This document shows positions 33,730-62,618 of a stretch of DNA of 64,000 nt, piece after piece (the stretch's first letter is position 1; every line of letters begins with the position of its first letter). Position numbers and translations under genes: made by a program. Under the pieces are notes generated by a model, which worked only from the letters and a program-made list of their open reading frames with translations, was not told the origin of the DNA and ran no database searches. The stretch is taken from the NCBI GenBank assembly GCA_034440615.1, contig JAOTOM010004668.1:148501-212500 (forward strand), given 5' to 3'. The DNA comes from Ashinkailepas kermadecensis. Taxonomy: Eukaryota > Arthropoda > Thecostraca > Neolepadidae.

Positions 33730-36700
33730 CGGTAAATTCGGGACGTTATGCGGTACCCCGTCCTTTGACCTTGAATTTGACCCCCAAGGTCAAAGGTCAT
33801 GGGTCAGGTCACCTTGACGGACGCTAGACATCAGGCCTGGCTATCATCTGGCACCAATTTAGAGACGATCGTGCGGTAAATTCGGGACGTTATGCGGTAC
33901 CCCGTCCTTTGACCTTGAATTTTACCCCCAAGGTCAAAGGTCATGGGTCAGGTCACCTTGACGGACGCTAGACATCAGGCCTGGCTATCATCTGGCACCA
34001 ATTTAGAGACAATCGTGCGGTAAATTCGGGACGTTATGCGGTACCCCGTCCTTTGACCTTGAATTTGACCCCCAAGGTCAAAGGTCATGGGTCAGGTCAC
34101 CTTGACGGACGCTAGACATCAGGCCTGGCTATCATCTGGCACCAATTTAGAGACGATCGTGCGGTAAATTCGGGACGTTATGCGGTACCCCGTCCTTTGA
34201 CCTTGAATTTGACCCCCAAGGTCAAAGGTCATGGGTCAGGTCACCTTGACGGACGCTAGACATCAGGCCTGGCTATCATCTGGCACCAATTTAGAGACGA
34301 TCGTGCGGTAAATTCGGGACGTTATGCGGTACCCCGTCCTTTGACCTTGAATTTGACCCCCAAGGTCAAAGGTCATGGGTCAGGTCACCTTGACGGACGC
34401 TAGACATCAGGCCTGGCTATCATCTGGCACCAATTTAGAGACGATCGTGCGGTAAATTCGGGACGTTATGCGGTACCCCGTCCTTTGACCTTGAATTTGA
34501 CCCCCAAGGTCAAAGGTCATGGGTCAGGTCACCTTGACGGACGCTAGACATCAGGCCTGGCTATCATCTGGCACCAATTTAGAGACAATCGTGCGGTAAA
34601 TTCGGGACGTTATGCGGTACCCCGTCCTTTGACCTTGAATTTGACCCCCAAGGTCAAAGGTCATGGGTCAGGTCACCTTGACGGACGCTAGACATCAGGC
34701 CTGGCTATCATCTGGCACCAATTTAGAGACGATCGTGCGGTAAATTCGGGACGTTATGCGGTACCCCGTCCTTTGACCTTGAATTTGACCCCCAAGGTCA
34801 AAGGTCATGGGTCAGGTCACCTTGACGGACGCTAGACATCAGGCCTGGCTATCATCTGGCACCAATTTAGAGACAATCGTGCGGTAAATTCGGGACGTTA
34901 TGCGGTACCCCGTCCTTTGACCTTGAATTTGACCCCCAAGGTCAAAGGTCATGGGTCAGGTCACCTTGACGGACGCTAGACATCAGGCCTGGCTATCATC
35001 TGGCACCAATTTAGAGACAATCGTGCGGTAAATTCGGGACGTTATGCGGTACCCCGTCCTTTGACCTTGAATTTGACCCCCAAGGTCAAAGGTCATGGGT
35101 CAGGTCACCTTGACGGACGCTAGACATCAGGCCTGGCTATCATCTGGCACCAATTTAGAGACGATCGTGCGGTAAATTCGGGACGTTATGCGGTACCCCG
35201 TCCTTTGACCTTGAATTTGACCCCCAAGGTCAAAGGTCATGGGTCAGGTCACCTTGACGGACGCTAGACATCAGGCCTGGCTATCATCTGGCACCAATTT
35301 AGAGACGATCGTGCGGTAAATTCGGGACGTTATGCGGTACCCCGTCCTTTGACCTTGAATTTGACCCCCAAGGTCAAAGGTCATGGGTCAGGTCACCTTG
35401 ACGGACGCTAGACATCAGGCCTGGCTATCATCTGGCACCAATTTAGAGACGATCGTGCGGTAAATTCGGGACGTTATGCGGTACCCCGTCCTTTGACCTT
35501 GAATTTGACCCCCAAGGTCAAAGGTCATGGGTCAGGTCACCTTGACGGACGCTAGACATCAGGCCTGGCTATCATCTGGCACCAATTTAGAGACGATCGT
35601 GCGGTAAATTCGGGACGTTATGCGGTACCCCGTCCTTTGACCTTGAATTTGACCCCCAAGGTCAAAGGTCATGGGTCAGGTCACCTTGACGGACGCTAGA
35701 CATCAGGCCTGGCTATCATCTGGCACCAATTTAGAGACAATCGTGCGGTAAATTCGGGACGTTATGCGGTACCCCGTCCTTTGACCTTGAATTTGACCCC
35801 CAAGGTCAAAGGTCATGGGTCAGGTCACCTTGACGGACGCTAGACATCAGGCCTGGCTATCATCTGGCACCAATTTAGAGACAATCGTGCGGTAAATTCG
35901 GGACGTTATGCGGTACCCCGTCCTTTGACCTTGAATTTGACCCCCAAGGTCAAAGGTCATGGGTCAGGTCACCTTGACGGACGCTAGACATCAGGCCTGG
36001 CTATCATCTGGCACCAATTTAGAGACGATCGTGCGGTAAATTCGGGACGTTATGCGGTACCCCGTCCTTTGACCTTGAATTTGACCCCAAAGGTCAAAGG
36101 TCATGGGTCAGGTCACCTTGACGGACGCTAGACATCAGGCCTGGCTATCATCTGGCACCAATTTAGAGACGATCGTGCGGTAAATTCGGGACGTTATGCG
36201 GTACCCCGTCCTTTGACCTTGAATTTGACCCCCAAGGTCAAAGGTCATGGGTCAGGTCACCTTGACGGACGCTAGACATCAGGCCTGGCTATCATCTGGC
36301 ACCAATTTAGAGACGATCGTGCGGTAAATTCGGGACGTTATGCGGTACCCCGTCCTTTGACCTTGAATTTGACCCCCAAGGTCAAAGGTCATGGGTCAGG
36401 TCACCTTGACGGACGCTAGACATCAGGCCTGGCTATCATCTGGCACCAATTTAGAGACGATCGTGCGGTAAATTCGGGACGTTATGCGGTACCCCGTCCT
36501 TTGACCTTGAATTTGACCCCCAAGGTCAAAGGTCATGGGTCAGGTCACCTTGACGGACGCTAGACATCAGGCCTGGCTATCATCTGGCACCAATTTAGAG
36601 ACGATCGTGCGGTAAATTCGGGACGTTATGCGGTACCCCGTCCTTTGACCTTGAATTTGACCCCCAAGGTCAAAGGTCATGGGTCAGGTCACCTTGACGG

Positions 36701-37664
36701 ACGCTAGACATCAGGCCTGGCTATCATCTGGCACCAATTTAGAGACAATCGTGCGGTAAATTCGGGACGTTATGCGGTACCCCGTCCTTTGACCTTGAAT
36801 TTGACCCCCAAGGTCAAAGGTCATGGGTCAGGTCACCTTGACGGACGCTAGACATCAGGCCTGGCTATCATCTGGCACCAATTTAGAGACAATCGTGCGG
36901 TAAATTCGGGACGTTATGCGGTACCCCGTCCTTTGACCTTGAATTTGACCCCCAAGGTCAAAGGTCATGGGTCAGGTCACCTTGACGGACGCTAGACATC
37001 AGGCCTGGCTATCATCTGGCACCAATTTAGAGACGATCGTGCGGTAAATTCGGGACGTTATGCGGTACCCCGTCCTTTGACCTTGAATTTGACCCCCAAG
37101 GTCAAAGGTCATGGGTCAGGTCACCTTGACGGACGCTAGACATCAGGCCTGGCTATCATCTGGCACCAATTTAGAGACGATCGTGCGGTAAATTCGGGAC
37201 GTTATGCGGTACCCCGTCCTTTGACCTTGAATTTGACCCCCAAGGTCAAAGGTCATGGGTCAGGTCACCTTGACGGACGCTAGACATCAGGCCTGGCTAT
37301 CATCTGGCACCAATTTAGAGACAATCGTGCGGTAAATTCGGGACGTTATGCGGTACCCCGTCCTTTGACCTTGAATTTGACCCCCAAGGTCAAAGGTCAT
37401 GGGTCAGGTCACCTTGACGGACGCTAGACATCAGGCCTGGCTATCATCTGGCACCAATTTAGAGACAATCGTGCGGTAAATTCGGGACGTTATGCGGTAC
37501 CCCTTCCTTTGACCTTGAATTTGACCTCGAATTTGACCTTGACCGGCCAAATGAAGGTCATATTCGTGCTCAGCGTGCTATATTTGACCTATACACCGGT
37601 TTTGAAGGAAATCTGAATCCGTCGCTGAATCCGTCGCTGAATAAGTCGCTAACTTCACGGACGT
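33730..37664 (-). repeat. 144-bp AGGTCA-rich satellite, array 2 (about 26 copies) with unique head
   Basis: Start points of taaattcggg at 33877, 34021, 34165 and onward are exactly 144 bp apart to about 37477. Copies differ mainly at one site (gacgatcg or gacaatcg). The right end (37500-37664) is the reverse complement of the unique head of array 1 (16291-16435), so this array is in the opposite orientation. On its minus strand each unit holds tgacctttgacctt and ttcaaggtcaaagg. It is far more homogeneous than array 1. Confidence 0.97.
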
Positions 37665-38633
37665 ATGGTACATTTGCGCGAGGTCCAGCATACACGTATG
37701 ACTGGTTGTCCATATGTTACCCGGCGAATTGTGTGATTATCTGAACTGGCTTGCCTCTATGTGGCTTGACTAATGACTGACATCTAAATACGGTTATTCG
37801 ATATCTGCAGTGGTCTCGAATTTATGTTCAGTTAGGTGTCTGATGTAAGAACAAATTGCAGAGACGAAAAAAAATGCAAAATGAAAAAAAATGCCAGGGA
37901 TGAGGAAAAAATATCAAATCCTGGTACTTCGATGTACATTTTGGACACATGAAATGTGGAATACAAATCGCAGCTGTTGAATTTGGTTCAAGAGAATAAC
38001 CATTTTTATGTGAGTAAAGACAAATATAGGCAAACAAGTTTTGGATGCAATATCTACAGCTAAGAAAAGCTGGGTGCATCCTGCACGATCTTCTCCTCTA
38101 ACATGCATTAGGGAGGTTACACAATTAAGTGCATACATTTTGCATATAAAACGATTGCCCGATACATCGTGGCGTGGTTAAATAATTCCCGACCATGTTC
38201 GGAAGTTCACCAGAAACAAACATTTTTTAGCTAATCTTGAACACTCGCTTGGTGTTAGCCCCCCCCCCCCCCATAAAGTGTAGACACAGTGTACCTATGG
38301 CCTAGCAAACGCAAAACACATCGACAAAAATGCCTTGATAGGGCTCCTGCCAGCAAGCCAAACGTGGTGGTCACACAAATCATGGCAACGAACATTATAC
38401 ACTTCACCTCCTGGTTATGGCAAGAGGCTCACACAGGTCGGTTCTCGCCCTTGCAGTAAAGATGCATGCTTAACATGCAGATTACAGAGTGGCATGCACG
38501 GTCTGAAACGTGTCATTGCTGCATGCTTTATGTTGTATTTGTTTAAAGTGCTATGCTCTCTTTGTGATGGTCTATATTGCCTGCGGTATGCTTCCTGTGA
38601 TCTTTGTTGTACCTTCTGTTGTTTTTCAAATGT
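37665..38633. other. No recognisable gene
   Basis: AT-rich unique sequence with one C-run (38260-38272). A frame at 38335-38694 has a Cys cluster (CSKDACLTCRL) that faintly recalls Penelope-type endonucleases, but not enough to call. Confidence 0.4.
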
Positions 38634-38842
38634 TCTCTTACCAGAGGCGCAGCCAAGGGAGGGCCGCCCCCCTTTGCGACCAAAACGCAGATAGTACACC
38701 AGATCGAACAAGATTATTTTTTAGATGTTCACCATGCAAAACAAAAACATTCGGCGCGATTCGCGCGCCGAAAGCGTGTTCGGTTTCATGATCTTTTTCG
38801 TCGGGCCTACTCCTTAAGGCTGGCTGCACCACTGCCTCTTGC
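38634..38842. mobile_element. hAT-like MITE
   Basis: Ends cagaggcgcagccaagg (38642) and ggctggctgcaccactg (to 38834). Flanks tctcttac and cctcttgc match at 6 of 8 bases, as for an aged hAT target duplication. Confidence 0.6.
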
Positions 38843-41272
38843 TATTGTTGCATGTTGTTTGTTTAACACTCTCTCCCTTCTTCATGGAAACCATACTGCT
38901 GTAGCCATACTACCATGTATAATAAGTTCTAAACTATCAGAATTTAGAATGTGGTATCAGAATAAGTGAAGAAGTATCTTAGGGAAATATATTCTGCCAT
39001 GATTCGTTCTGATGATGTTACGAAATACATAGGTGAATGCTGCGTGTTTGATCTTCAAGTGTTGCCTGTGAAAGCCAACCGGAAATGACGTAAGAAAAAA
39101 AACGTATTAAAACATGACCATTAAACCTGTCTTGGCCCAGTCAAGAAAGGCTTGACAATTGTGCTTAGAATGCGATTTTCCATGATATATATATACAATG
39201 CTCATGATTATATCATGCCGGATATAATCGTGAGAAGAGTTCCACTTGCGGCCTACCAGGCATATATGTCGTTAAAAAGGCATGTATAAAGCTATCAAGA
39301 CATGAGAATACCCTCAGATCTGTGCTTACAAATCGGCCACTTTGGGCGGCATGGTCGGAATTAGTTTCTGGATTCGCAGGGGAATTGTGCAATGCACAGG
39401 CAGAGCTAAAAACACGAGCTCAGTGGGTCGGTCGGTACGGAACAAAGGCGGTAAAAGGGCGTGATCTATTTCCCCTATTCTTGTTGTGCACTTTTGGAAC
39501 CAATTTCGGCATCTCAGTTGGGATTCTTGCGTTCTTTTTGGCTAGCTATAAGGCCCATGTCTGCCTTGTTCGCGATTTTCGTTAAAAAGAAATGTCAGGC
39601 TCCCTCCAGGCGATTTTGGACTGCTGTTAGTTACCGCGGCTTTAGAAGGCGACTGCCGTTTAACCTAACTGCTCGATTCCAGCTTGATAACTTTGTGAAT
39701 TTTGGCGCTTATAGCAGGCACAGTACCCTTGGAAAAAATGCTGAACCTGCTCCTTGGACCATTGTTGGTCCCAGGTTGGGTCAAACAACAAGGTTAGGTC
39801 CTTTCATTACATGCAAAACATAGCGTTGATGTTAGAACTGAAAATTCCACAAGTATTTTGAAGCTTTCCGGGTATCATGGCCCCCGCAACCTGTATGCAT
39901 CGGTACACCAATGTCGTGAGGGGCAAAACAGGAATTATTTGGAAACATGGGGTTGAGGCTGGCGACGCACACACGACATAATATGCTGATGCATTCTCAT
40001 ACTCTACACCGACCCTCTAACAATTTAATGGTATATCGGCTGTGATCCAACCACCTCATCCAGTAGCACAGCCAAAGAAAGGAAAGGCAAGGAAGAAATT
40101 ATCCCCACTTAAGAAGCACCGGTCTGAACTGAGACCGCTTGGTCTTTCGCCATGAACAGCTGCTTCCAGCGGCGTAGGAGGAAGGTGTCGTACAAAGAGC
40201 AGGGGTTGATGGAAAATATTTGGGGGAAGCAGCGGATTGTGCCTGGAGGCGGAACCATTCATGAGGCCCGACTATCGGATGTCATGTCAGGTTACGAAAA
40301 TATTGGGGAGTCCCTCATATACAAATCGACACCTGCGGGGCACGACACACATGTGGGGCATCTCTACGTTTCCGTCTCCCACCATACAATAGGATGGAAT
40401 TTTACATTACCCTATGGGATTTACATAACACACAATGCCAAAATCCCCATCCTCCCCCCAAAAGTGATGTCCCCCGGCTGCTTAATCATCAAAATATGGC
40501 CCATCCCTTATTATTGGGTTTCCTCTTTGAAAGAATGAGTGAGATTTTCCGACCGTTGGAGCCATTTTTCCTCTTTGGAAAAATGGTGGCTCCTTGGCCA
40601 GAAAAAGTGTCCCTTGAGGAAGACTCGAGGTATTGCGTCTCCCCATACACTCCCAAACAGGAAGGGTGGACGGTTGGCTGTCAGGATCCATTGGTTATTG
40701 GTGGACTCAGAGTGATGGTAACGGTGGCGAGTCCCTGCCCCCCGCCCTCGATCAGAAGACGGCTCCTCGCCGATCGGAAGGTGACCCTTCATTGCGGAGG
40801 CTTTACTGTACCAGAGGCAGATACAGGGCGAGGCACTGACGGGCATGCGTCAACTCCCCCTCTTGGAGAAGTGGTGCCCAATCGGGAAGGCTCGAGTTCA
40901 CCCCCTCCCCGACCGCTCAACATATTTTTTTTTCAGCCAGACACCCATTTCAGAGGAATGGGCGTCCTTTGAGATGAAAAGGAGCCCCTCAGTATGCTCG
41001 AGTCCACACCTCCACTAAACAAAGGAGATAGGATCGTGGAGCGCACCCCTCCCCCATCCCCTCAATACAATTTTGTCTTGCCTTCATGTGCACATCGGCC
41101 AGAATTTAAGGAATTTGTCGGGAAATATTTGATGGCTTATCAGAAGTTGCTCACCCCCCCCCCTCCCCACCTCCGCCCGAAGCCGACCGGTTGGATCTGC
41201 CCTTAAAACTGCCTGCCTAAATAATCAACCATGGGCTCAAGTTCCTAAGCGAAACAGGATGTCATGCCTATC
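38843..41272. other. No confident gene; hAT-like repeat scraps
   Basis: Unique sequence with open frames that lack motifs (39322-39823, 40152-40972). From 40560 to 40980 words like ggtggctccttggccagaaa recall the element at 41273-41572, so old hAT-type fragments are likely. Confidence 0.35.
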
Positions 41273-41572
41273 CAAGGGCGGCTACAGGAGGGGGCTGTAT
41301 GGTGTAGCCACCACCCCATGGAATGGTGGCTTCCTGGCCAGGAAAAGTGTCCTTTCAGGAAGGCTCGTCCCCCTTCCCCGTTCAGGGGATTTTTTTCCAG
41401 TCAAAGGCGATCTTTTCAGACGAAGGGCTCGCTGCTTAGCGAGCCTTTCGTCTCGAGCATTAGGATGCTCGAGTGCACCCCATCCCCCGTTCAACGAATT
41501 TCTTTTCGTCGAGGGCGCCCCTCCGAGGTAGAAAATGTGGTCCGCACCACGAACATTCCTGGATCCGCCCTG
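41273..41572. mobile_element. hAT-like MITE with internal hairpin
   Basis: Ends aagggcggctacagg and ctggatccgccctgt are inverted. Inside, gacgaagggctcgct, loop gctt, and agcgagcctttcgtc form a near-perfect hairpin at about 41418-41451. The target duplication is uncertain. Confidence 0.5.
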
Positions 41573-42043
41573 TACCTATTCCACTACTCTCCATTTCACA
41601 CAGGCACGGCTATATGAACCCTGGATGTAAGAAAACCCAACTTACCCGTAAAGCCGGCAATAAAGCCGGTAACAATACCAGCACATTGACGATACGTTGC
41701 CTTTCAGCGCGTCGTGCCGCCAGTTATATTATTCATGGTCCTGAAATGGCTATGGCTGGGTGGCATCCCGGTTCCGGCTACCAAATTAGGACTTACTGGG
41801 TACTTCTTGCAGTTGCTGCACGCAATATCCTGCGATTGGAAAGGTTGATGAACGCCGAATTAATTCCAAGTTATCCAAAATTGTCATGCGTCAATACAGA
41901 ATAATTCGATAGGCTCGGCCGGGCCAAACTTGTATTATGTAGATAACAGATTTTCATACACCACTCTGATTCAGGTTAGGTGTCGTTGTGCTCCGCGAGC
42001 CACCAGCGATGAGGGATTAAAAAAAAGAAAGAAATTGAAGTCC
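41573..42043. other. No recognisable feature
   Basis: Unique sequence; no domain recognised in the 41473-41904 frame. Confidence 0.4.
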
Positions 42044-42118
42044 GATCTACACAGAGTTAGTTAGTTATTTGGGTTTTAGGGCGCATCGACTGCATAGGTC
42101 ATATAGGATCTACACAGA
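42044..42118 (-). mobile_element. Tail-only SINE insertion with 12-bp target duplication
   Basis: gatctacacaga lies at 42044-42055 and 42107-42118 around a 51-bp insert. The insert holds only the common SINE tail, read on the minus strand as tatgacctatgcagtcgatg, then gcgccctaaaacccaaataa and (ctaa)n. It is a 5'-truncated insertion. Confidence 0.85.
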
Positions 42119-42992
42119 ACGAAAATAGTAGAACTCATTCCACTTAGTGTACGCTAAAGTGCATCTATGTCTTGTTCTGTTTAGCTAATTTGCAAAACTT
42201 TGTCAATTAATTACTTGTAATATTTTGAATCGAATCCAATGTTTTTTTTTCGCATTTATTCTCTTGACTAACATGAATTTATATACACTTAAGCTTGAAA
42301 TCGTTTTACTGCGTGAAATAACAAGAAATTGATATAGAAAACAGAAAATTGTATTCCGCTTCAATTCATAGTCTGCTGCCATTCAGTGGAGGTTTCTTTA
42401 ATCCATAAATTAGCTTCGAAGTTAGGTGCCACGTAAGTGTCCAAAGTACATCCCTCCTTTTTTACATCACCCAGTTAGCTTCTGTTCCACTTCATTTTCG
42501 CTAGATGGCAATCGCTGAAATACTCTGGAATGTGTTTGTTTGCAAAGTCAGCTGGCTAATATAAGTCGCTGGGCATTATGCAGTTATGGCGCAGGAGGTT
42601 TTGTTATGGTTATGGTTATAGCAGTCTTCGGCATTGGAACAGCTCTCTGGTTTGATATGTGAATGGAAAGTATTATGGAGTTATTTTATATGTATTTTGT
42701 GTGGAATTCTGAGGGATATTTCTGTATGCATTTTCTACTGATATTTATAGCACTTAGCATCAATATTAAGACATTTCGGCGCTTGAACACGTTACGAGTA
42801 CCTTGGTATAAGGATGCGGAAAAGATATCTGAAGCGATGTAAGGACAAGCTGTGTTGGGTGTCAATTTGCACCAAACTGTGGTAATTTGAGAGCACTGGA
42901 TATCTGTTCTGTGATGCAGAACAAATAACTGGTGAAAGACATATTGATGTGGATGGATGAGATACGATTAATACATGAAAACACCGGACCCT
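42119..42992. other. No recognisable feature
   Basis: AT-rich sequence beyond the last PNLDC1-like exon; it could include its 3' UTR. No clear polyadenylation context was assigned. Confidence 0.35.
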
Positions 42993-59900
<16,908 letters not shown>

Positions 59901-59920
59901 GTCTGGTTGATGTTGAGGGC

Positions 59921-62384
59921 CTGTGGGTAAGAAAATGTCAGTTATAAGGCTAATAGGAATTGTATTCAACCAGATGAGAAGGTGGGAGGAGACTATTAAC
60001 CAATCAGGAGACTATTTTGCTAAAACTGTTGGTAACAAATGACACAGGAACAGACTGGCCAAGTGTGTGCACTGGTTGATGCACTGGAACAGGAACAGGT
60101 GTGTGCACTGGAAATTCACTTTGGGCAGTCCTTTGCAGTTTCACTTCTATGGAACATTCCATGAAAGTAATTTGCCTGACGTAGCTTACACCATTTTTTT
60201 GTCAAATCAGATTTTCCATGGTGTTTTGTCACGGTTGATAAATTAAAGATAAAAGTAGCCTGATCCATGCCAGTAGTCTTTATAGTTATCACCAACTAAA
60301 ACTAGCCTTCACTACATACAATTTGCTGGACATATAATAACTATACTTCACTTATGTGCACCAAAAATGTATATAACACATTGAACATGACACATAGTCC
60401 CAGTAAATTTCTTTATATATTGTTGGCAATTTACATAGCATTCAGCTTGACAGATATAGTACAATTAACCCTTTGCTTTGTACAAATAGACAACATAACT
60501 ATGAATTCAGTGAACTATTTGCAGCTATACTTGTTACTTTTGGGATCAATATATTGTGCCAGTATCAATTTACAATAGTATGGGGCATTAGCATGCATGC
60601 AAAATAACCATATTTTATCCAGTAAATATATGATGATGAATTAGAGTTTAGGGGCACATCAACTGCCAACGTCATTTTGCACCCACCCCAGTAAATATAT
60701 TTAAACAAAGTTAGGTGCACACATGGATGGATGCCTACCTATAAAGGTACAAGAAAATATTGAGATAATTGTCTTAAATGACAATGCTTCAGGACAGACT
60801 TCACATTCAATTAAGAGTATTTGCAATACACTGAGATGTGTTCAGACAGGAAGACCCTAACACATTTGAGCACTGACAATCTGACATATTACTATTAATT
60901 ATATACTTGATGTTCTTTATTTTGCATTTACAATTAAATATGGTCATGTTCAGAACATACATCACATTACAGTCAATAATATGCTTAAAAGGCTCAGTGG
61001 CTGGCCCAGAGGTGAATAATTCAAGCCAGGCCCAAAATGACCAATCTCCCTGGTGCAGGTTCTTGCCCTCCCCATGCATTTTGGTGTGGATTTTTTTTTC
61101 CACAGCTGATGTCCCTCATTGAGCCATTTGCCATACATTGCAGTATGGTCAACTGGTCTAAAAAAACAAATTGTGCACATTAATTGTGTTTGCCACCATT
61201 GGAGTTCAAGGGCACAGATGCCCTCAACACATATCAGGTACATACTTAACATAACTATATAAATTGTGACTGAAATTATCCTTCAGATAAGAACCAGCAA
61301 CAGTATTTTCAAACAGCATCATACATTTTACATATCATACATACATCATGCATTTCAATATATACAACAATGGTGACTGCAACTGCAGTTGTATATTTAA
61401 ACAGTCAAATATTATTTACCTAATGTGCCACACCCTGTTACATTTCTAGTGCAAACAATGCTACAGCAAAAAGTAAGAGTACCACCTAACCTAACCTAGC
61501 ATATGTTCTTGAAGACAGCAAATTTGTGCATGGTTTTTAAAATGTATTTTTAAAACTGATCAATTTTGAAGAAAAGCCAAATTTAACCTAACCTAACCTA
61601 ACATAATCTAATCAAACCTACCCCCTTTGTTCACTTCATGGGTATTATTGCAGTTGAAGGTAATCATGAGATAAGTTTTACACACATCTTACCTCCATGA
61701 AGCATACAAATAGGTTTGGTTTGGTTAAGTTATGTTAGGTTGGGCTTTTGTTGTAAGCTTTAAAAATGTTTTCATTTATTTTTTCATGTTGATTTATTCT
61801 TCAAAAACAGGTCAGGCTAGCTTAGGTTAGGTTAGGATAAGTTTTAATATCATTTTTTGGGGGGGTAAAAATGGTTTGGAAATTTTCCATTTAAAAAAGG
61901 ATTTGCTTTCTTGCATGGAATACTTAGGCTAGGTTAGGTTATGTTACATCTTTTTTCTTTATTTTGAACATTGCTTTTTACTCTATATTAACCAGCTCCA
62001 AGCCCTTTTTTGGGTGCTATTTTGCCTCTGAACTGAAAGGAATGCATTTGCACCAGGAATGAGCTGTCATATCATGTTCAGCACATTCATAAGCATTGCA
62101 TTAACAAATAAATTCCAAGAAATCAGAAATATTCCAAGAAGTCAGAAATCCTTAAGCTGCAAATTTACTGCTTCATGTAGGTAAAATGTGTGTGACCTTG
62201 TGGACACCTTAAAATGTAATAATACCAATTTCCAGCTTTACAAAATATAAACTAACCTTAATGGAAGTAAAATGTGCAAAGATTGTTTCATTAAGACCTT
62301 GAAGCACAGAATACCTGTAAAACTTGCCTTGTGAATATCTACCTACCAACCTTATAGCATGATAACACCTGAAATAGCTTCCTG
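59921..62384. other. AT-rich upstream region of the PNLDC1-like gene
   Basis: No coding evidence. At 60640-60700 a tail-like piece (gagtttaggggcacatcaac) recalls the SINE tail. At 61480-61940 several short clusters of cctaacctaac and ttaggttagg occur in both orientations. A promoter and non-coding first exon of the PNLDC1-like gene may lie here but none could be placed. Confidence 0.4.
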
Positions 62385-62618
62385 TAGATATTGCATGTGA
62401 AGAAAATATATGACCTTCAATATACAAGGTGCTGAGTTGACATAAAAAGTAACGATAAAGATTATACTTTATTACTCAACGTTTCGGCCAGGGGCGATCG
62501 TCAGGAGCGATGAAAAAACGTTGAGTAATAAAGTATAATCTGTATAGTTACTTTTGATGTCAACTCAGCACCTCCTGGTATATTGGAGGTCGTATATTTT
62601 CTTTACACGCAATGTCTA
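62385..62618. repeat. Long hairpin (about 100-bp arms), Penelope-type terminal structure
   Basis: The left arm (from about 62386, with agaaaatatatgacc and ggtgctgagttgacat) is the near reverse complement of the right arm (to about 62612). The loop is about 30 bp around ggccaggggcgatcgtcagg. Inverted arms with a central ribozyme-like core resemble the terminal repeats of Penelope-like elements. Confidence 0.75.
62465..62530 (-). ncRNA. Hammerhead-ribozyme-like core
   Basis: On the minus strand ctgacga (62498-62504) and cgaaac (62481-62486) flank a short gcc-cct-ggc stem-loop. This is the order CUGANGA, stem II, GAAA of a hammerhead. Penelope-like elements are known to carry compact hammerheads in their terminal repeats. 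Stems I and III were not firmly paired by eye, so activity is unknown. Confidence 0.5.

Noticed and set aside
38335..38694. Penelope-type GIY-YIG endonuclease
   Set aside because: Only a loose Cys cluster is visible; the GIY-YIG and downstream motifs are absent.
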